Made by a program: the position numbers and the translations under genes
In this document: positions 1 through 11,481 of the stretch, in pieces
How positions within the stretch are numbered: the first letter of the stretch is position 1
Layout: the number at the start of each line of letters is the position of its first letter
Assembly (NCBI RefSeq): GCF_900618535.1
Contig: NZ_UYJA01000007.1
Location: 152,270 to 216,269, forward strand
Source: Pseudomonas bubulae
GTDB lineage: Bacteria; Pseudomonadota; Gammaproteobacteria; Pseudomonadales; Pseudomonadaceae
DNA: 64,000 nucleotides
Direction of reading: 5' to 3'
The notes under the pieces: model-generated
What the model saw: the letters and a program-made list of their open reading frames with translations, nothing else
Told to the model about the DNA's origin: nothing
The model's database searches: none

Positions 1-14
1 ATGGGTTTTTGGCT

Positions 15-42
15 CTTGAACCTGAGAATTGCGACCCCATAT
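15..42 (+). promoter_or_regulatory. sigma-32 heat-shock promoter of grpE-dnaK
   Basis: A CTTGAA box at 15-20 and a CCCCATAT box at 35-42 are separated by 14 bases. This matches the RpoH consensus (CTTGAA, 13-15 bases, CCCCATNT). Transcription would start near position 49. It lies directly before grpE, a classic heat-shock gene, so the call is strong from sequence plus context. Confidence 0.9.
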
Positions 43-96
43 ACCTTGGCACAAGCGCGAGTCGAGCTCGCGGACGAAGTTTGAAAGGAGAAATCT

Positions 97-651
97 ATGG
101 CAGACGAACAGACTATGGATACGCAGAACCAGGAAGCCGAAGTAGCTGGCGAAGATCTGGCAACCCGCGTGCAGGTGCTTGAAGAGCAGCTGGCAGCCGC
201 TAACGATCAGGCTCTGCGCGTAGCTGCCGATCTGCAGAACGTTCGCCGCCGCGCCGAGCAGGACGTTGAGAAGGCTCACAAGTTTGCACTGGAAAAATTC
301 GCTGGCGACCTGTTGCCGGTGATCGACAGCCTGGAGCGCGGTCTTGAGCTGTCCAGCCCGGACGATGAAAACATCCGTCCGATGCGTGAAGGGATCGAGC
401 TGACCCTGAAAATGTTCCAGGACACCCTGAAGCGCTATCAGCTGGAAGCCATCGACCCGCACGGCGAACCCTTCAATGCCGAGCATCACCAGGCGATGGC
501 AATGCAGGAAAGCGCAGACCTGGAGCCAAACAGTGTGCTCAAGGTGTTTCAAAAAGGTTATCAGCTCAATGGTCGCTTGCTGCGCCCGGCTATGGTCGTA
601 GTCAGCAAGGCGCCAGCGCCGGTTTCGCCATCGATTGACGAGCAGGCTTGA
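97..651 (+). CDS. grpE: Nucleotide exchange factor GrpE
   Basis: Cytosolic co-chaperone that releases ADP from DnaK and so resets its substrate-binding cycle. The 184-residue product has an acidic, low-complexity N-terminus, a long helical coiled-coil stretch (about residues 25-75) and the conserved GrpE C-terminal beta domain (FNAEHHQAM and VLKVFQKGYQLNGRLLRPA near the end). Length is normal for the family. The ATG at 97 has a strong Shine-Dalgarno AAGGAG at 85-90. It is the first gene of a grpE-dnaK-dnaJ heat-shock cluster and sits about 50 bases downstream of the predicted sigma-32 start site. Confidence 0.97.
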   Translation: MADEQTMDTQNQEAEVAGEDLATRVQVLEEQLAAANDQALRVAADLQNVRRRAEQDVEKAHKFALEKFAGDLLPVIDSLERGLELSSPDDENIRPMREGIELTLKMFQDTLKRYQLEAIDPHGEPFNAEHHQAMAMQESADLEPNSVLKVFQKGYQLNGRLLRPAMVVVSKAPAPVSPSIDEQA

Positions 652-694
652 AATCGGCCACAAGGCCCCCATTTAGAAGTCAAGCGTTAAGCAG

Positions 695-723
695 TGCCGC
701 AGTTGGTCATTACTGCTGCGGCA
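695..723 (+). other. Hairpin between grpE and dnaK
   Basis: TGCCGCAG at 695-702 and CTGCGGCA at 716-723 form an 8-bp stem with a 13-base loop. No T-tract follows, so it looks like an mRNA-processing or stability element rather than a full terminator. Confidence 0.5.
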
Positions 724-751
724 ACAAAATTCAAATTTAGGGAGAGTAAAC

Positions 752-2668
752 ATGGGCAGAATTATCGGTATTGACCTCGGGACCACCAACTCGTGTGTGT
801 CGGTTCTGGAAAACGGTAAAGCAAAAGTTATCGAAAACGCAGAAGGCGCGCGTACTACGCCGTCGATCGTTGCGTACGCCAATGATGGCGAAATTCTGGT
901 TGGCCAGTCGGCCAAGCGTCAGGCAGTGACCAATCCGCATAACACCCTGTACGCGGTGAAGCGTCTGATCGGTCGTCGTTTTGACGAAGAAGTTGTACAG
1001 AAAGACATTCAGATGGTTCCGTACAAGATCGCCAAGGCTGACAACGGCGACGCCTGGGTTGAAGTGAACGGCCAGAAAATGGCTCCGCCACAAATCTCGG
1101 CTGAAATTCTGAAGAAAATGAAGAAAACCGCCGAAGACTACCTCGGCGAGCCAGTGACTGAAGCGGTAATCACCGTTCCGGCCTACTTCAACGACAGCCA
1201 GCGTCAGGCGACCAAAGACGCCGGCCGTATCGCGGGTCTGGACGTAAAACGCATCATCAACGAACCAACCGCAGCTGCTCTGGCTTACGGTATGGATAAA
1301 GCGAAAGGCGACCACACTGTCATCGTTTATGACCTGGGTGGCGGTACTTTCGACGTGTCGGTCATTGAAATTGCCGAAGTGGATGGCGAGCACCAGTTTG
1401 AAGTGCTGGCAACCAACGGTGACACGTTCCTGGGTGGTGAAGACTTTGACATCCGTCTGATCGACTACCTGGTTGACGAGTTCAAGAAAGAAAGCGGCAT
1501 GAACCTCAAAGGTGACCCGCTGGCGATGCAGCGTCTGAAAGAAGCTGCGGAAAAAGCCAAGATCGAACTGTCTTCGAGCCAGTCGACTGACGTGAATCTG
1601 CCTTACATCACTGCAGATGCCACCGGTCCTAAACACTTGAACGTGAAAATTTCGCGCGCCAAGCTGGAATCGCTGGTTGAAGACTTGGTTCAACGCACCA
1701 TCGAGCCTTGCCGCATCGCGCTGAAAGACGCCGGTATCGACGTTGGCGCAATCAACGACGTGATCCTGGTCGGTGGCCAGACTCGTATGCCGCTGGTACA
1801 GAAGCTGGTAACCGAGTTCTTCGGCAAGGAAGCACGTAAAGACGTGAACCCGGACGAAGCTGTTGCAATGGGTGCTGCTATCCAGGGCGCGGTATTGGCC
1901 GGTGATGTTAAAGACGTTCTGTTGCTGGACGTGAGCCCGCTGACTCTGGGTATCGAAACCATGGGTGGCGTAATGACTGCCCTGATCGAGAAAAACACCA
2001 CGATTCCTACCAAGAAATCGCAAGTGTTCTCGACTGCAGACGATAACCAGGGCGCTGTGACCATTCACGTGCTGCAAGGCGAGCGTAAGCAAGCTGCACA
2101 GAACAAGTCGTTGGGCAAGTTCGACCTGGCTGACATTCCACCTGCTCCACGTGGCGTGCCTCAGATCGAAGTGACCTTCGACATCGATGCCAACGGCATC
2201 CTGCACGTAAGTGCAAAAGACAAGGCGACTGGCAAGTCTCAGTCGATCGTGATCAAGGCTAACTCGGGTCTGTCCGAGGAAGAAATCGCTCAGATGGTTC
2301 GCGATGCCGAGATCAACGCTGAGGAAGACCGCAAGTTCGAAGAGCTGGCAGCTGCACGTAACCAGGGCGATGCACTGGTTCACTCGACTCGCAAAATGAT
2401 CGTCGATGCTGGCGATAAAGTGACCGAGGAAGAGAAAGCTGCAATCGAAGCTGCTGTAGTTGCACTTGAAACCGCTGTTAAAGGCGACGACAAGGCGGCT
2501 ATCGAAGCCAAGGTTGAAGAACTGTCCAAGGTATCGGCTCCGGTTGCACAGAAAATGTACGCCGAGCAGGCGAACCCGGCAGACGCAGCGGCCAAGCCAG
2601 CTGATTCGGCTGAAAAAGCGGACGACGTTGTCGACGCTGAGTTCGAAGAAGTAAAAGACAACAAGTAA
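752..2668 (+). CDS. dnaK: Molecular chaperone DnaK (Hsp70)
   Basis: ATP-driven Hsp70 chaperone that works with DnaJ and GrpE to fold nascent and damaged proteins. The 638-residue product starts with the actin-like ATPase signature IGIDLGTTNSCV (residues 5-16). It carries the second phosphate-binding loop (VYDLGGGTFDVSV) and the conserved ATPase-to-peptide-domain linker region (DVLLLDVSPLTLGIET). It ends in a disordered tail finishing in an EEVKDNK-like motif. Full length with no disruption. The ATG is preceded by GGGAG, ten bases upstream. It lies 100 bases after grpE and shares its heat-shock promoter, with a hairpin in between. Confidence 0.98.
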   Translation: MGRIIGIDLGTTNSCVSVLENGKAKVIENAEGARTTPSIVAYANDGEILVGQSAKRQAVTNPHNTLYAVKRLIGRRFDEEVVQKDIQMVPYKIAKADNGDAWVEVNGQKMAPPQISAEILKKMKKTAEDYLGEPVTEAVITVPAYFNDSQRQATKDAGRIAGLDVKRIINEPTAAALAYGMDKAKGDHTVIVYDLGGGTFDVSVIEIAEVDGEHQFEVLATNGDTFLGGEDFDIRLIDYLVDEFKKESGMNLKGDPLAMQRLKEAAEKAKIELSSSQSTDVNLPYITADATGPKHLNVKISRAKLESLVEDLVQRTIEPCRIALKDAGIDVGAINDVILVGGQTRMPLVQKLVTEFFGKEARKDVNPDEAVAMGAAIQGAVLAGDVKDVLLLDVSPLTLGIETMGGVMTALIEKNTTIPTKKSQVFSTADDNQGAVTIHVLQGERKQAAQNKSLGKFDLADIPPAPRGVPQIEVTFDIDANGILHVSAKDKATGKSQSIVIKANSGLSEEEIAQMVRDAEINAEEDRKFEELAAARNQGDALVHSTRKMIVDAGDKVTEEEKAAIEAAVVALETAVKGDDKAAIEAKVEELSKVSAPVAQKMYAEQANPADAAAKPADSAEKADDVVDAEFEEVKDNK

Positions 2669-2988
2669 TCAGCTTGTTTGTCGCCCGGTTGACCGCGCTT
2701 GCGCGGTGACTGGTAGGATGTCGCCGCGCGGGAGCTTGCTCCCGCGTTGGCGTGTCTGGAGTACCGAAATTTTTACAGCATGCGACAAAGTCGAATGCTG
2801 GCGGTTTGGTCTGGATCTTTTCTGTTTTCCGGCCTGAAGTAACCGCTCCTGGCGGCCAATGCATTGGCTGTTAAACACAAACCTATATCGTTGAAAAGAC
2901 GTGAGTCGGGTCTGATCCTTTTCGGGCTTGGCGGGTTTGGCGAGGCTCGGGAGGGTTTTGTCGAACGTCCTTGAGAGTGCAAAGAATT
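2669..2988. other. 320-bp dnaK-dnaJ spacer with hairpins
   Basis: No coding region is supported here. It holds a small GC-rich hairpin at about 2690-2707 and a perfect 8-bp palindrome at 2727-2746 (CGCGGGAG, CTTG, CTCCCGCG) that resembles the core of Pseudomonas REP elements. A further imperfect AGCAT/ATGCT hairpin lies near 2777-2799. No convincing sigma-32 promoter for dnaJ was found. The hairpins may reduce read-through so that DnaJ is made in smaller amounts than DnaK (inference). Confidence 0.5.
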
Positions 2989-4113
2989 ATGGCAAAGCGC
3001 GACTATTACGAAATTTTGGGTGTTGAACGCACCTCGACCGAGATAGAGCTGAAAAAGGCTTATCGTCGCCTGGCGATGAAGCATCACCCGGACCGTAATC
3101 CGGATGACAAGGCTTCGGAAGAATTGTTCAAAGAGGCCAACGAGGCTTACGAGGTTCTGTCGGACTCCAGCAAACGTGCTGCTTACGATCAATACGGTCA
3201 TGCCGGTGTTGATCCACAAATGGGCGGCGGCGGTGCAGGTTTCGGCGGTCAGAACTTCTCCGATATTTTCGGTGATGTGTTCAGCGACTTCTTTGGCGGC
3301 GGTCGTGGCGGCTCCCGGGGTGGCGCTCAGCGCGGTAGCGATTTGCGCTACACGCTGGAGCTGGATCTGGAAGAAGCCGTACGCGGTACTACGGTCAATA
3401 TCCGCGTTCCTACACTGGTCAATTGCAAACCATGTGACGGTTCGGGCGCCAAGAAAGGTTCTTCGCCTGTGACCTGTACCACCTGTGGCGGTATTGGTCA
3501 GGTGCGCATGCAGCAGGGTTTCTTCGCGGTTCAGCAGACTTGCCCGCGCTGCCACGGTCAAGGCAAGGTGATTTCTGATCCGTGCGAGAGCTGCCGTGGT
3601 GAAGGCCGCGTAGAAGAATACAAAACCCTTTCTGTGAAAGTGCCGGCTGGTGTTGATACCGGTGACCGCATTCGTCTGTCGGGCGAAGGCGAGGCGGGCG
3701 TGCAGGGTGGGCCTACGGGTGACCTGTATGTGGTGATCGATGTGCGCGAGCACGCGATTTTCCAGCGCGACGGCAAGCATCTGTTCTGTGAAGTACCAAT
3801 CAACTTTGCCGACGCTGCGCTGGGTGCTGAAATTGAAGTGCCGACACTGGATGGTCGGGTCAAGCTGAAAATCCCGGAAGGCACACAAAGCGGCAAGCAG
3901 TTCCGTTTGCGTGGCAAGGGTGTGGCCCCTGTACGGGGTGGCGGTGCTGGCGACTTGATGTGCCGTGTGGTGATCGAAACCCCGGTCAAGCTGAGCCGCC
4001 GCCAGCGTGAGCTGATGGAAGAGTTCCGCACCACGCTGGAAGGTGACAGCAGTCACTCGCCGAACGCCACTGGCTGGTTCGAAGGCGTAAAGCGTTTTTT
4101 CGGCGACCTGTAA
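2989..4113 (+). CDS. dnaJ: Chaperone protein DnaJ (Hsp40)
   Basis: Co-chaperone that delivers substrates to DnaK and stimulates its ATPase. In order the 374-residue product has a J domain (about residues 4-70) with the essential HPD tripeptide at 33-35, a Gly/Phe-rich linker, and a zinc-finger region with four CxxCxGxG repeats (CKPCDGSG, CTTCGGIG, CPRCHGQG, CESCRGEG). The two beta-barrel C-terminal substrate domains follow. I chose the ATG at 2989, which gives the conserved MAKRDYYEILGV start. An in-frame TTG at 2971 adds six unconserved residues. dapB follows ten bases after the stop. Confidence 0.97.
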   Translation: MAKRDYYEILGVERTSTEIELKKAYRRLAMKHHPDRNPDDKASEELFKEANEAYEVLSDSSKRAAYDQYGHAGVDPQMGGGGAGFGGQNFSDIFGDVFSDFFGGGRGGSRGGAQRGSDLRYTLELDLEEAVRGTTVNIRVPTLVNCKPCDGSGAKKGSSPVTCTTCGGIGQVRMQQGFFAVQQTCPRCHGQGKVISDPCESCRGEGRVEEYKTLSVKVPAGVDTGDRIRLSGEGEAGVQGGPTGDLYVVIDVREHAIFQRDGKHLFCEVPINFADAALGAEIEVPTLDGRVKLKIPEGTQSGKQFRLRGKGVAPVRGGGAGDLMCRVVIETPVKLSRRQRELMEEFRTTLEGDSSHSPNATGWFEGVKRFFGDL

Positions 4114-4123
4114 GGAGCGGTAG

Positions 4124-4930
4124 ATGCGACGTATAGCTGTGATGGGCGCTGCCGGGCGCATGGGCAAGACCTTGATCGATGCGGTGCAGCAGCGTTCGCC
4201 GCTGTGCGGGCTGACGGCGGCCATCGTGCGTCCTGGCAGCTCCCTGGTGGGGGCTGATGCCGGTGAGCTGGCTTCTATCGGGCGCATCGGCGTGCCGTTG
4301 TCCGAAAGCCTGCAAGCGGTCGCGGCTGATTTCGACGTGCTGATCGACTTTACCTTGCCTGAAGTGATGCTCGCCAACCTGGCGGTGTGTCGCAAATTGG
4401 GCAAGGCCATGGTCATTGGTACGACGGGGCTGAATGCCGAGCAGAAGCAGTTGCTGGTCGAGGCTGGCCAGGATATTGCGATTGTCTTTGCTTCCAACTT
4501 CAGTGTCGGCGTCAACCTGTCGTTCAAGCTGCTGGATATGGCGGCGCGGGTGATGGGTGAGGATGCCGATATCGAAATCATCGAAGCTCATCATCGGCAC
4601 AAAGTCGACGCGCCTTCGGGTACCGCGATGCGCATGGGTGAGGTGATCGCCGATGCGTTGGGTCGTGACCTGCAAAAGGTTGCGGTCTATGGTCGTGAAG
4701 GCCATACCGGTGCCCGTGAGCGCGAAACCATCGGTTTTGCCACGGTGCGCGGCGGTGATGTGGTGGGTGATCACACGGTCTTGTTCGCCACTGAAGGCGA
4801 GCGCCTGGAAATTACCCACAAGGCATCCAGTCGCATGACCTTTGCCAAGGGTGCTGTTCGTGCTGCTCTCTGGCTGCAAGGGCGTGAGCCTGGCCTGTAT
4901 GACATGCAGGATGTGCTCGACCTGCGCTGA
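4124..4930 (+). CDS. dapB: 4-hydroxy-tetrahydrodipicolinate reductase
   Basis: Reduces 4-hydroxy-tetrahydrodipicolinate with NAD(P)H in the diaminopimelate/lysine pathway, feeding both protein and peptidoglycan synthesis. The 268-residue product has the N-terminal Rossmann loop GAAGRMG (residues 8-14) and the DapB signature with catalytic His156 and Lys160 in the EAHHRHKVDAPSGTA stretch. Family-typical length. The ATG at 4124 follows GGAGCGG and lies ten bases after the dnaJ stop, so it can be read from the dnaJ message. An intrinsic terminator follows. Confidence 0.97.
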   Translation: MRRIAVMGAAGRMGKTLIDAVQQRSPLCGLTAAIVRPGSSLVGADAGELASIGRIGVPLSESLQAVAADFDVLIDFTLPEVMLANLAVCRKLGKAMVIGTTGLNAEQKQLLVEAGQDIAIVFASNFSVGVNLSFKLLDMAARVMGEDADIEIIEAHHRHKVDAPSGTAMRMGEVIADALGRDLQKVAVYGREGHTGARERETIGFATVRGGDVVGDHTVLFATEGERLEITHKASSRMTFAKGAVRAALWLQGREPGLYDMQDVLDLR

Positions 4931-4941
4931 GTAACCTCTGT

Positions 4942-4977
4942 AAAATCGGGCTGTTGGCGCGCCAGTAGCCCGATTTT
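4942..4977 (+). terminator. Intrinsic terminator after dapB
   Basis: AAAATCGGGCT (4942-4952) pairs with AGCCCGATTTTT (4966-4977), giving an 11-bp stem ending in a T-tract. It closes the dnaJ-dapB unit and, being A-rich on the other side, could also act on the opposite strand. Confidence 0.88.
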
Positions 4978-4979
4978 TA

Positions 4980-5100
4980 ACCGCTAAGCGATGTTCTGTC
5001 GCATTCCCCTGTCTTTTAGACTCTTTAGCGGTAGACCAAAAAAGCCTTTTTCTGTAAGCTACAGCTTTAGTGTGTCCACTAAAAGCGCGCAGATAATTCG
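4980..5100 (+). promoter_or_regulatory. Structured region upstream of the carA leader
   Basis: Several inverted repeats stack here: ACCGCTAA (4980-4987) with TTAGCGGT (5025-5032), AAGCT/AGCTT around 5057-5068, and GCTTTAGTG (5064-5072) with CACTAAAAGC (5077-5086). They share strands, so mutually exclusive folds are possible, as expected of an attenuator leader. No unambiguous sigma-70 promoter was found. Confidence 0.45.
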
Positions 5101-5193
5101 ATGAAGAAGCGGGGTGACGTGTCCATACGTCACTCCGCTTTTTTACAACCTGCGATCGCCCTTTCAGGCTTTATTTACGGGAGGTCTTCTTGA
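5101..5193 (+). CDS. Putative 30-residue leader peptide overlapping carA
   Basis: An ATG at 5101 opens a 30-codon frame that begins MKKRGDVSIRHSAF and ends at a TGA (5191-5193). That stop overlaps the TTG start of carA (5190-5192). The frame runs straight through the terminator hairpin at 5107-5144. This geometry is what a translation-coupled or attenuation leader would show, but there is no good Shine-Dalgarno before the ATG and I do not recognise the peptide. Three arginines are present, without a tandem run. It may be a chance frame. Confidence 0.35.
   Translation: MKKRGDVSIRHSAFLQPAIALSGFIYGRSS
5107..5144 (+). terminator. Terminator-like hairpin (attenuator candidate) before carA
   Basis: AAGCGGGGTGACG (5107-5119) pairs with CGTCACTCCGCTT (5128-5140) over 13 positions with one G-T pair, followed by a run of six T (5139-5144). 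It has full intrinsic-terminator form and lies only about 45 bases before carA, after the dapB terminator. It is therefore a second stop that transcription into carA must pass. Confidence 0.7.
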
Positions 5194-6326
5194 CTAAGCA
5201 AGCCATACTCGCCCTCGCTGATGGCAGCATTTTTCGCGGCGAAGCCATTGGGGCCGACGGTCAAACCGTTGGTGAGGTGGTGTTTAACACCGCAATGACT
5301 GGCTACCAGGAGATCCTGACGGATCCTTCCTACGCTCAGCAAATCGTGACCCTGACTTACCCGCATGTTGGCAACACCGGTACTACCCCGGAAGACGCCG
5401 AGTCTGATCGTGTCTGGTCCGCAGGTCTGGTAATTCGTGATCTGCCGCTGGTTGCAAGCAACTGGCGCAACACCATGTCGCTGGCCGACTACCTGAAAAC
5501 CAACAATGTTGTGGCTATCGCCGGTATCGACACTCGCCGCCTGACGCGCATCCTGCGTGAGAAAGGCGCGCAGAACGGTTGCATCATGGCGGGCGACAAC
5601 ATTTCTGAAGAAGCTGCCATCGCAGCGGCCCGCGGCTTCCCGGGCCTGAAGGGCATGGATCTGGCGAAAGTCGTCAGCACCGAAAAAGCCTACGAGTGGC
5701 GCTCCAGCGTCTGGAACCTGGCTACCGACAGTCACCCGACCATCGAAGCCAGCGAGCTGCCTTACCACGTGGTCGCTTATGACTACGGCGTAAAGTGGAA
5801 CATCCTGCGCATGCTGGTTGAGCGCGGCTGCCGCGTGACCGTGGTTCCGGCACAGACTCCGGCCAGTGACGTTCTGGCACTCAACCCGGATGGCGTGTTC
5901 CTGTCCAACGGCCCGGGTGACCCTGAGCCTTGCGACTACGCGATCACAGCAATCAAGCAAGTGCTGACCACCGAGATTCCGGTTTTCGGTATCTGCCTGG
6001 GTCACCAGCTGCTGGCCCTGGCCTCCGGCGCCAAGACCGTGAAAATGGGTCATGGCCATCACGGTGCAAACCACCCGGTTCAGGATCTGGACACCGGTGT
6101 TGTAATGATCACCAGCCAGAACCACGGTTTTGCGGTAGACGAAGCGAGCTTGCCAGCCAATGTGCGCGCCATCCACAAGTCGCTGTTCGACGGCACCCTG
6201 CAAGGTATCGAGCTGACCGACAAAAGCGCTTTCAGCTTCCAGGGTCACCCTGAAGCAAGCCCTGGCCCGAACGACGTTGCACCGCTGTTCGATCGCTTCA
6301 TCAATGAGATGGCCAAGCGCCGTTAA
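5190..6326 (+). CDS. carA: Carbamoyl-phosphate synthase small subunit
   Basis: Glutaminase subunit that hydrolyses glutamine and channels ammonia to CarB, making carbamoyl phosphate for arginine and pyrimidine synthesis. The 378-residue product has the N-terminal CPSase-sm domain (GEVVFNTAMTGYQE) and a class I glutamine amidotransferase domain with nucleophile Cys269 in GICLGHQLL and the His/Glu pair in FQGHPEASPGP. The start is an unusual TTG at 5190, supported by GGGAGG five bases upstream (5179-5184) and by the normal N-terminus TKQAILALADGS. It overlaps a small upstream frame and is preceded by a terminator-like hairpin, so regulation by attenuation is plausible. Confidence 0.96.
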   Translation: MTKQAILALADGSIFRGEAIGADGQTVGEVVFNTAMTGYQEILTDPSYAQQIVTLTYPHVGNTGTTPEDAESDRVWSAGLVIRDLPLVASNWRNTMSLADYLKTNNVVAIAGIDTRRLTRILREKGAQNGCIMAGDNISEEAAIAAARGFPGLKGMDLAKVVSTEKAYEWRSSVWNLATDSHPTIEASELPYHVVAYDYGVKWNILRMLVERGCRVTVVPAQTPASDVLALNPDGVFLSNGPGDPEPCDYAITAIKQVLTTEIPVFGICLGHQLLALASGAKTVKMGHGHHGANHPVQDLDTGVVMITSQNHGFAVDEASLPANVRAIHKSLFDGTLQGIELTDKSAFSFQGHPEASPGPNDVAPLFDRFINEMAKRR

Positions 6327-6440
6327 TCAGCCTCCTTTTGCAGCGCCCTGTGGCGGCCCCGAATCTCGGTGGCCCCCAGGGGGCTTCAGGAACCTGATTG
6401 ACAGCTTGCCGACTGACCTGCGGATTTGAGTGACAAACCC

Positions 6441-9658
<3,218 letters not shown>

Positions 9659-9662
<4 letters not shown>

Positions 9663-10135
9663 TCAAGTACCCAATGACGGTCCAGGGCGCCAAAGCCCTG
9701 GAAGAAGAACACGCACATCTGACCAAGGTTGTTCGTCCCAAGCTGAGCCAGGATATCGGCACGGCGCGTGAGCTGGGCGACCTTAAAGAAAACGCTGAAT
9801 ACCATGCTGCCCGTGAGCAGCAGGGTATGGTTGAGGCGCGTATCCGTGACATCGAAGGCCGCATGCAGAACGCGGTGATCATCGATGTAACGACTATTCC
9901 TCACACCGGTAAAGTGATTTTCGGTACCACGGTCGAGATCGCCAACGTTGAAACTGACGAAAGCGTGACCTACCAGATCGTTGGTGAAGATGAGGCTGAC
10001 TTCAAGCTCGGAAAGATCTCCGTTGGTTCGCCACTTGCCCGTGCCTTGATTGCCAAGGAAGAGGGTGATGTGGTGGCGGTGAAAACACCGGGCGGCGTCA
10101 TTGAGTACGAAATTGTCAAAGTAAGTCACATCTAA
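9659..10135 (+). CDS. greA: Transcription elongation factor GreA
   Basis: Rescues backtracked RNA polymerase by inserting a coiled coil into the secondary channel and stimulating transcript cleavage. The 158-residue product has the N-terminal coiled coil, whose tip carries the acidic residues in ARELGDLKENAEYHAAREQQ (about residues 36-55). The C-terminal FKBP-like domain carries SVGSPLARALIAKEEGD. The ATG overlaps the carB stop (ATGA), so translation is coupled to carB. A strong terminator follows immediately. Confidence 0.97.
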
Positions 10136-10140
10136 GAAGA

Positions 10141-10169
10141 GCGCCCGCCGTGTGCGGGCGCACTTTTTT
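10141..10169 (+). terminator. Intrinsic terminator of carB-greA
   Basis: GCGCCCGC (10141-10148) and GCGGGCGC (10154-10161) form an 8-bp GC stem, followed by CACTTTTTT. It closes the carA-carB-greA transcription unit. Confidence 0.92.
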
Positions 10170-10414
10170 GGCGGTCGGCCCGGGTGTTCCGGGTTGGCGG
10201 CCTGTGGTTGTTGCACACAGAATTGTTTGCCGGTGCTGGCCGCAATGCGGTTGGCAGCGAAGCTGTTGAAGTGGCATGGAGCAAGTGGGGAAGTAGTGCG
10301 TTGGGCGTCTCTGGCTGCCTGATGCGTTGCGCGGGCAGTGCTTGCATGACTCTCGGGCTTTGGCCCTGGAAGAGTTTCAGGGCGCGCCAGGCGCACCCTT
10401 GACCCTTGTCTACA
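10170..10414 (+). pseudogene. Possible remnant of a DUF4149-type membrane protein gene
   Basis: Between greA and yhbY, related pseudomonads (from memory) carry a small DUF4149 membrane-protein gene. Here there are only 245 bases. A plus-strand frame at 10184-10402 begins FRVGGLWLLHTELF, and VGGLWLLH resembles the conserved start of that family. The rest is not hydrophobic enough and no good start or ribosome site is seen. I read it as a possible internally deleted, decayed copy. It could also be unrelated spacer. Confidence 0.25.
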
Positions 10415-10723
10415 TCACTTGAAACGGTGGATGTTCGACAGTTGCTTGTTTACATTGACGTTCTTGCGGTACAGAAGCGCCATTTTGCCGATAACCTGTA
10501 CCAGTTCCGCTTTGCCGGCCTTGCACAGTTCTGCAATGGCCTCCAGGCGGGATTCGCGATCCAGAATGTTGACTTTGATTTTAATCAGCTCGTGATCGCC
10601 CAATGCGCGTTCGAGTTCGGCTAAAACACCTTCAGTCAAACCATTGTCAGCCACAGTCAAAACTGGTTTCAGATGGTGGCCAATGGATTTGTACTGTTTC
10701 TTCTGCTCTTGAGTGAGCGGCAT
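10415..10723 (-). CDS. yhbY: Ribosome assembly RNA-binding protein YhbY
   Basis: Small CRM-domain protein that associates with pre-50S particles during ribosome assembly. The 102-residue product matches the family along its full length: an N-terminal helix (LTQEQKKQYKSIGHHLKPV), the core GLTEGVLAELERALGDHELIKIKVN, and a basic C-terminus. It runs convergent to greA and divergent from rlmE. The 107-base gap to rlmE must hold both promoters. Pairing an rRNA-binding factor with an rRNA methylase is a common arrangement. Confidence 0.95.
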   Translation of the reverse strand: MPLTQEQKKQYKSIGHHLKPVLTVADNGLTEGVLAELERALGDHELIKIKVNILDRESRLEAIAELCKAGKAELVQVIGKMALLYRKNVNVNKQLSNIHRFK

Positions 10724-10830
10724 AATCTGACCCCTGTGTCTGATCTTGTAAAAAGCGGCGGCCAGTTTACCCGAGCGAGTCCCAGACCGCCCAGTTAATC
10801 ACGACCCGTTTAAAATTTTTGAGGTGGCCC

Positions 10831-11481
10831 GTGGCCCGTTCCAAGACTAGCCTTAACTGGCTGAAAGAACATTTCAACGACCCGTACGTCAAAATGGCGC
10901 AAAAAGACGGGTATCGCTCCCGTGCCAGCTACAAATTGCTGGAGATCCAGGAGCGCGACAAGCTGATTCGTCCCGGTATGACCGTTATCGACCTGGGTGC
11001 AGCCCCGGGTGGCTGGTCGCAGGTGACCAGTCGTCTGATCGGTGGTCAGGGGCGTTTGATTGCTTCCGACATCCTGGACATGGACAGCATCCCTGATGTG
11101 ACCTTCATCAAGGGCGACTTTACCGAGGACGCCGTGCTTGCTCAGATCCTCGAGGCCGTCGGAAATACACAAGTAGACCTTGTGATTTCAGATATGGCCC
11201 CCAATATGAGTGGATTGGCAGCTGTCGACATGCCGCGGGCGATGTTTCTGTGCGAATTGGCACTGGATCTTGCCGGTCGCGTCCTGCGTCCAGGTGGTGA
11301 TTTTCTGATTAAGGTTTTCCAGGGGGAAGGCTTCGATCAGTACCACAAGGACATTCGCAAGCTGTTTGACAAGGTACAGATGCGCAAGCCGTCCTCGTCG
11401 CGAGACAGGTCCCGCGAGCAGTATTTGCTGGGGCGCGGCTTCCGCGGTGTTGAAGGTTCGGCCAGTGATGAACGTCTGTAA
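10831..11481 (+). CDS. rlmE: 23S rRNA 2'-O-methyltransferase RlmE (FtsJ/RrmJ)
   Basis: Methylates the 2'-O of U2552 (E. coli numbering) in the 50S A-site loop using S-adenosylmethionine. It is heat-shock linked in E. coli. The product is 216 residues from the GTG at 10831 (VARSKTSLNWLKEHF), which has GAGGTGG just upstream. An in-frame TTG at 10819 only adds unconserved residues. The SAM loop VIDLGAAPGGWSQ lies at about residues 52-64. The catalytic tetrad context is visible: an N-terminal Lys, Asp in DLVISDMAPNMSG, Lys in FLIKVFQGEGF, and Glu in SREQYLLGRGF. ftsH follows after 184 bases. Confidence 0.96.
   Translation: MARSKTSLNWLKEHFNDPYVKMAQKDGYRSRASYKLLEIQERDKLIRPGMTVIDLGAAPGGWSQVTSRLIGGQGRLIASDILDMDSIPDVTFIKGDFTEDAVLAQILEAVGNTQVDLVISDMAPNMSGLAAVDMPRAMFLCELALDLAGRVLRPGGDFLIKVFQGEGFDQYHKDIRKLFDKVQMRKPSSSRDRSREQYLLGRGFRGVEGSASDERL

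Noticed and set aside
2777..2988. Separate heat-shock promoter for dnaJ
   Set aside because: No CTTGAA/CCCCAT pair with 13-15-base spacing was found in the dnaK-dnaJ gap.
6327..6440. Possible regulatory element between carA and carB
   Set aside because: The spacer has GC-rich imperfect repeats (GGCGGCCCC, GGTGGCCCCC, CAGGGGGC) but no clean hairpin with T-tract and no frame of useful length.
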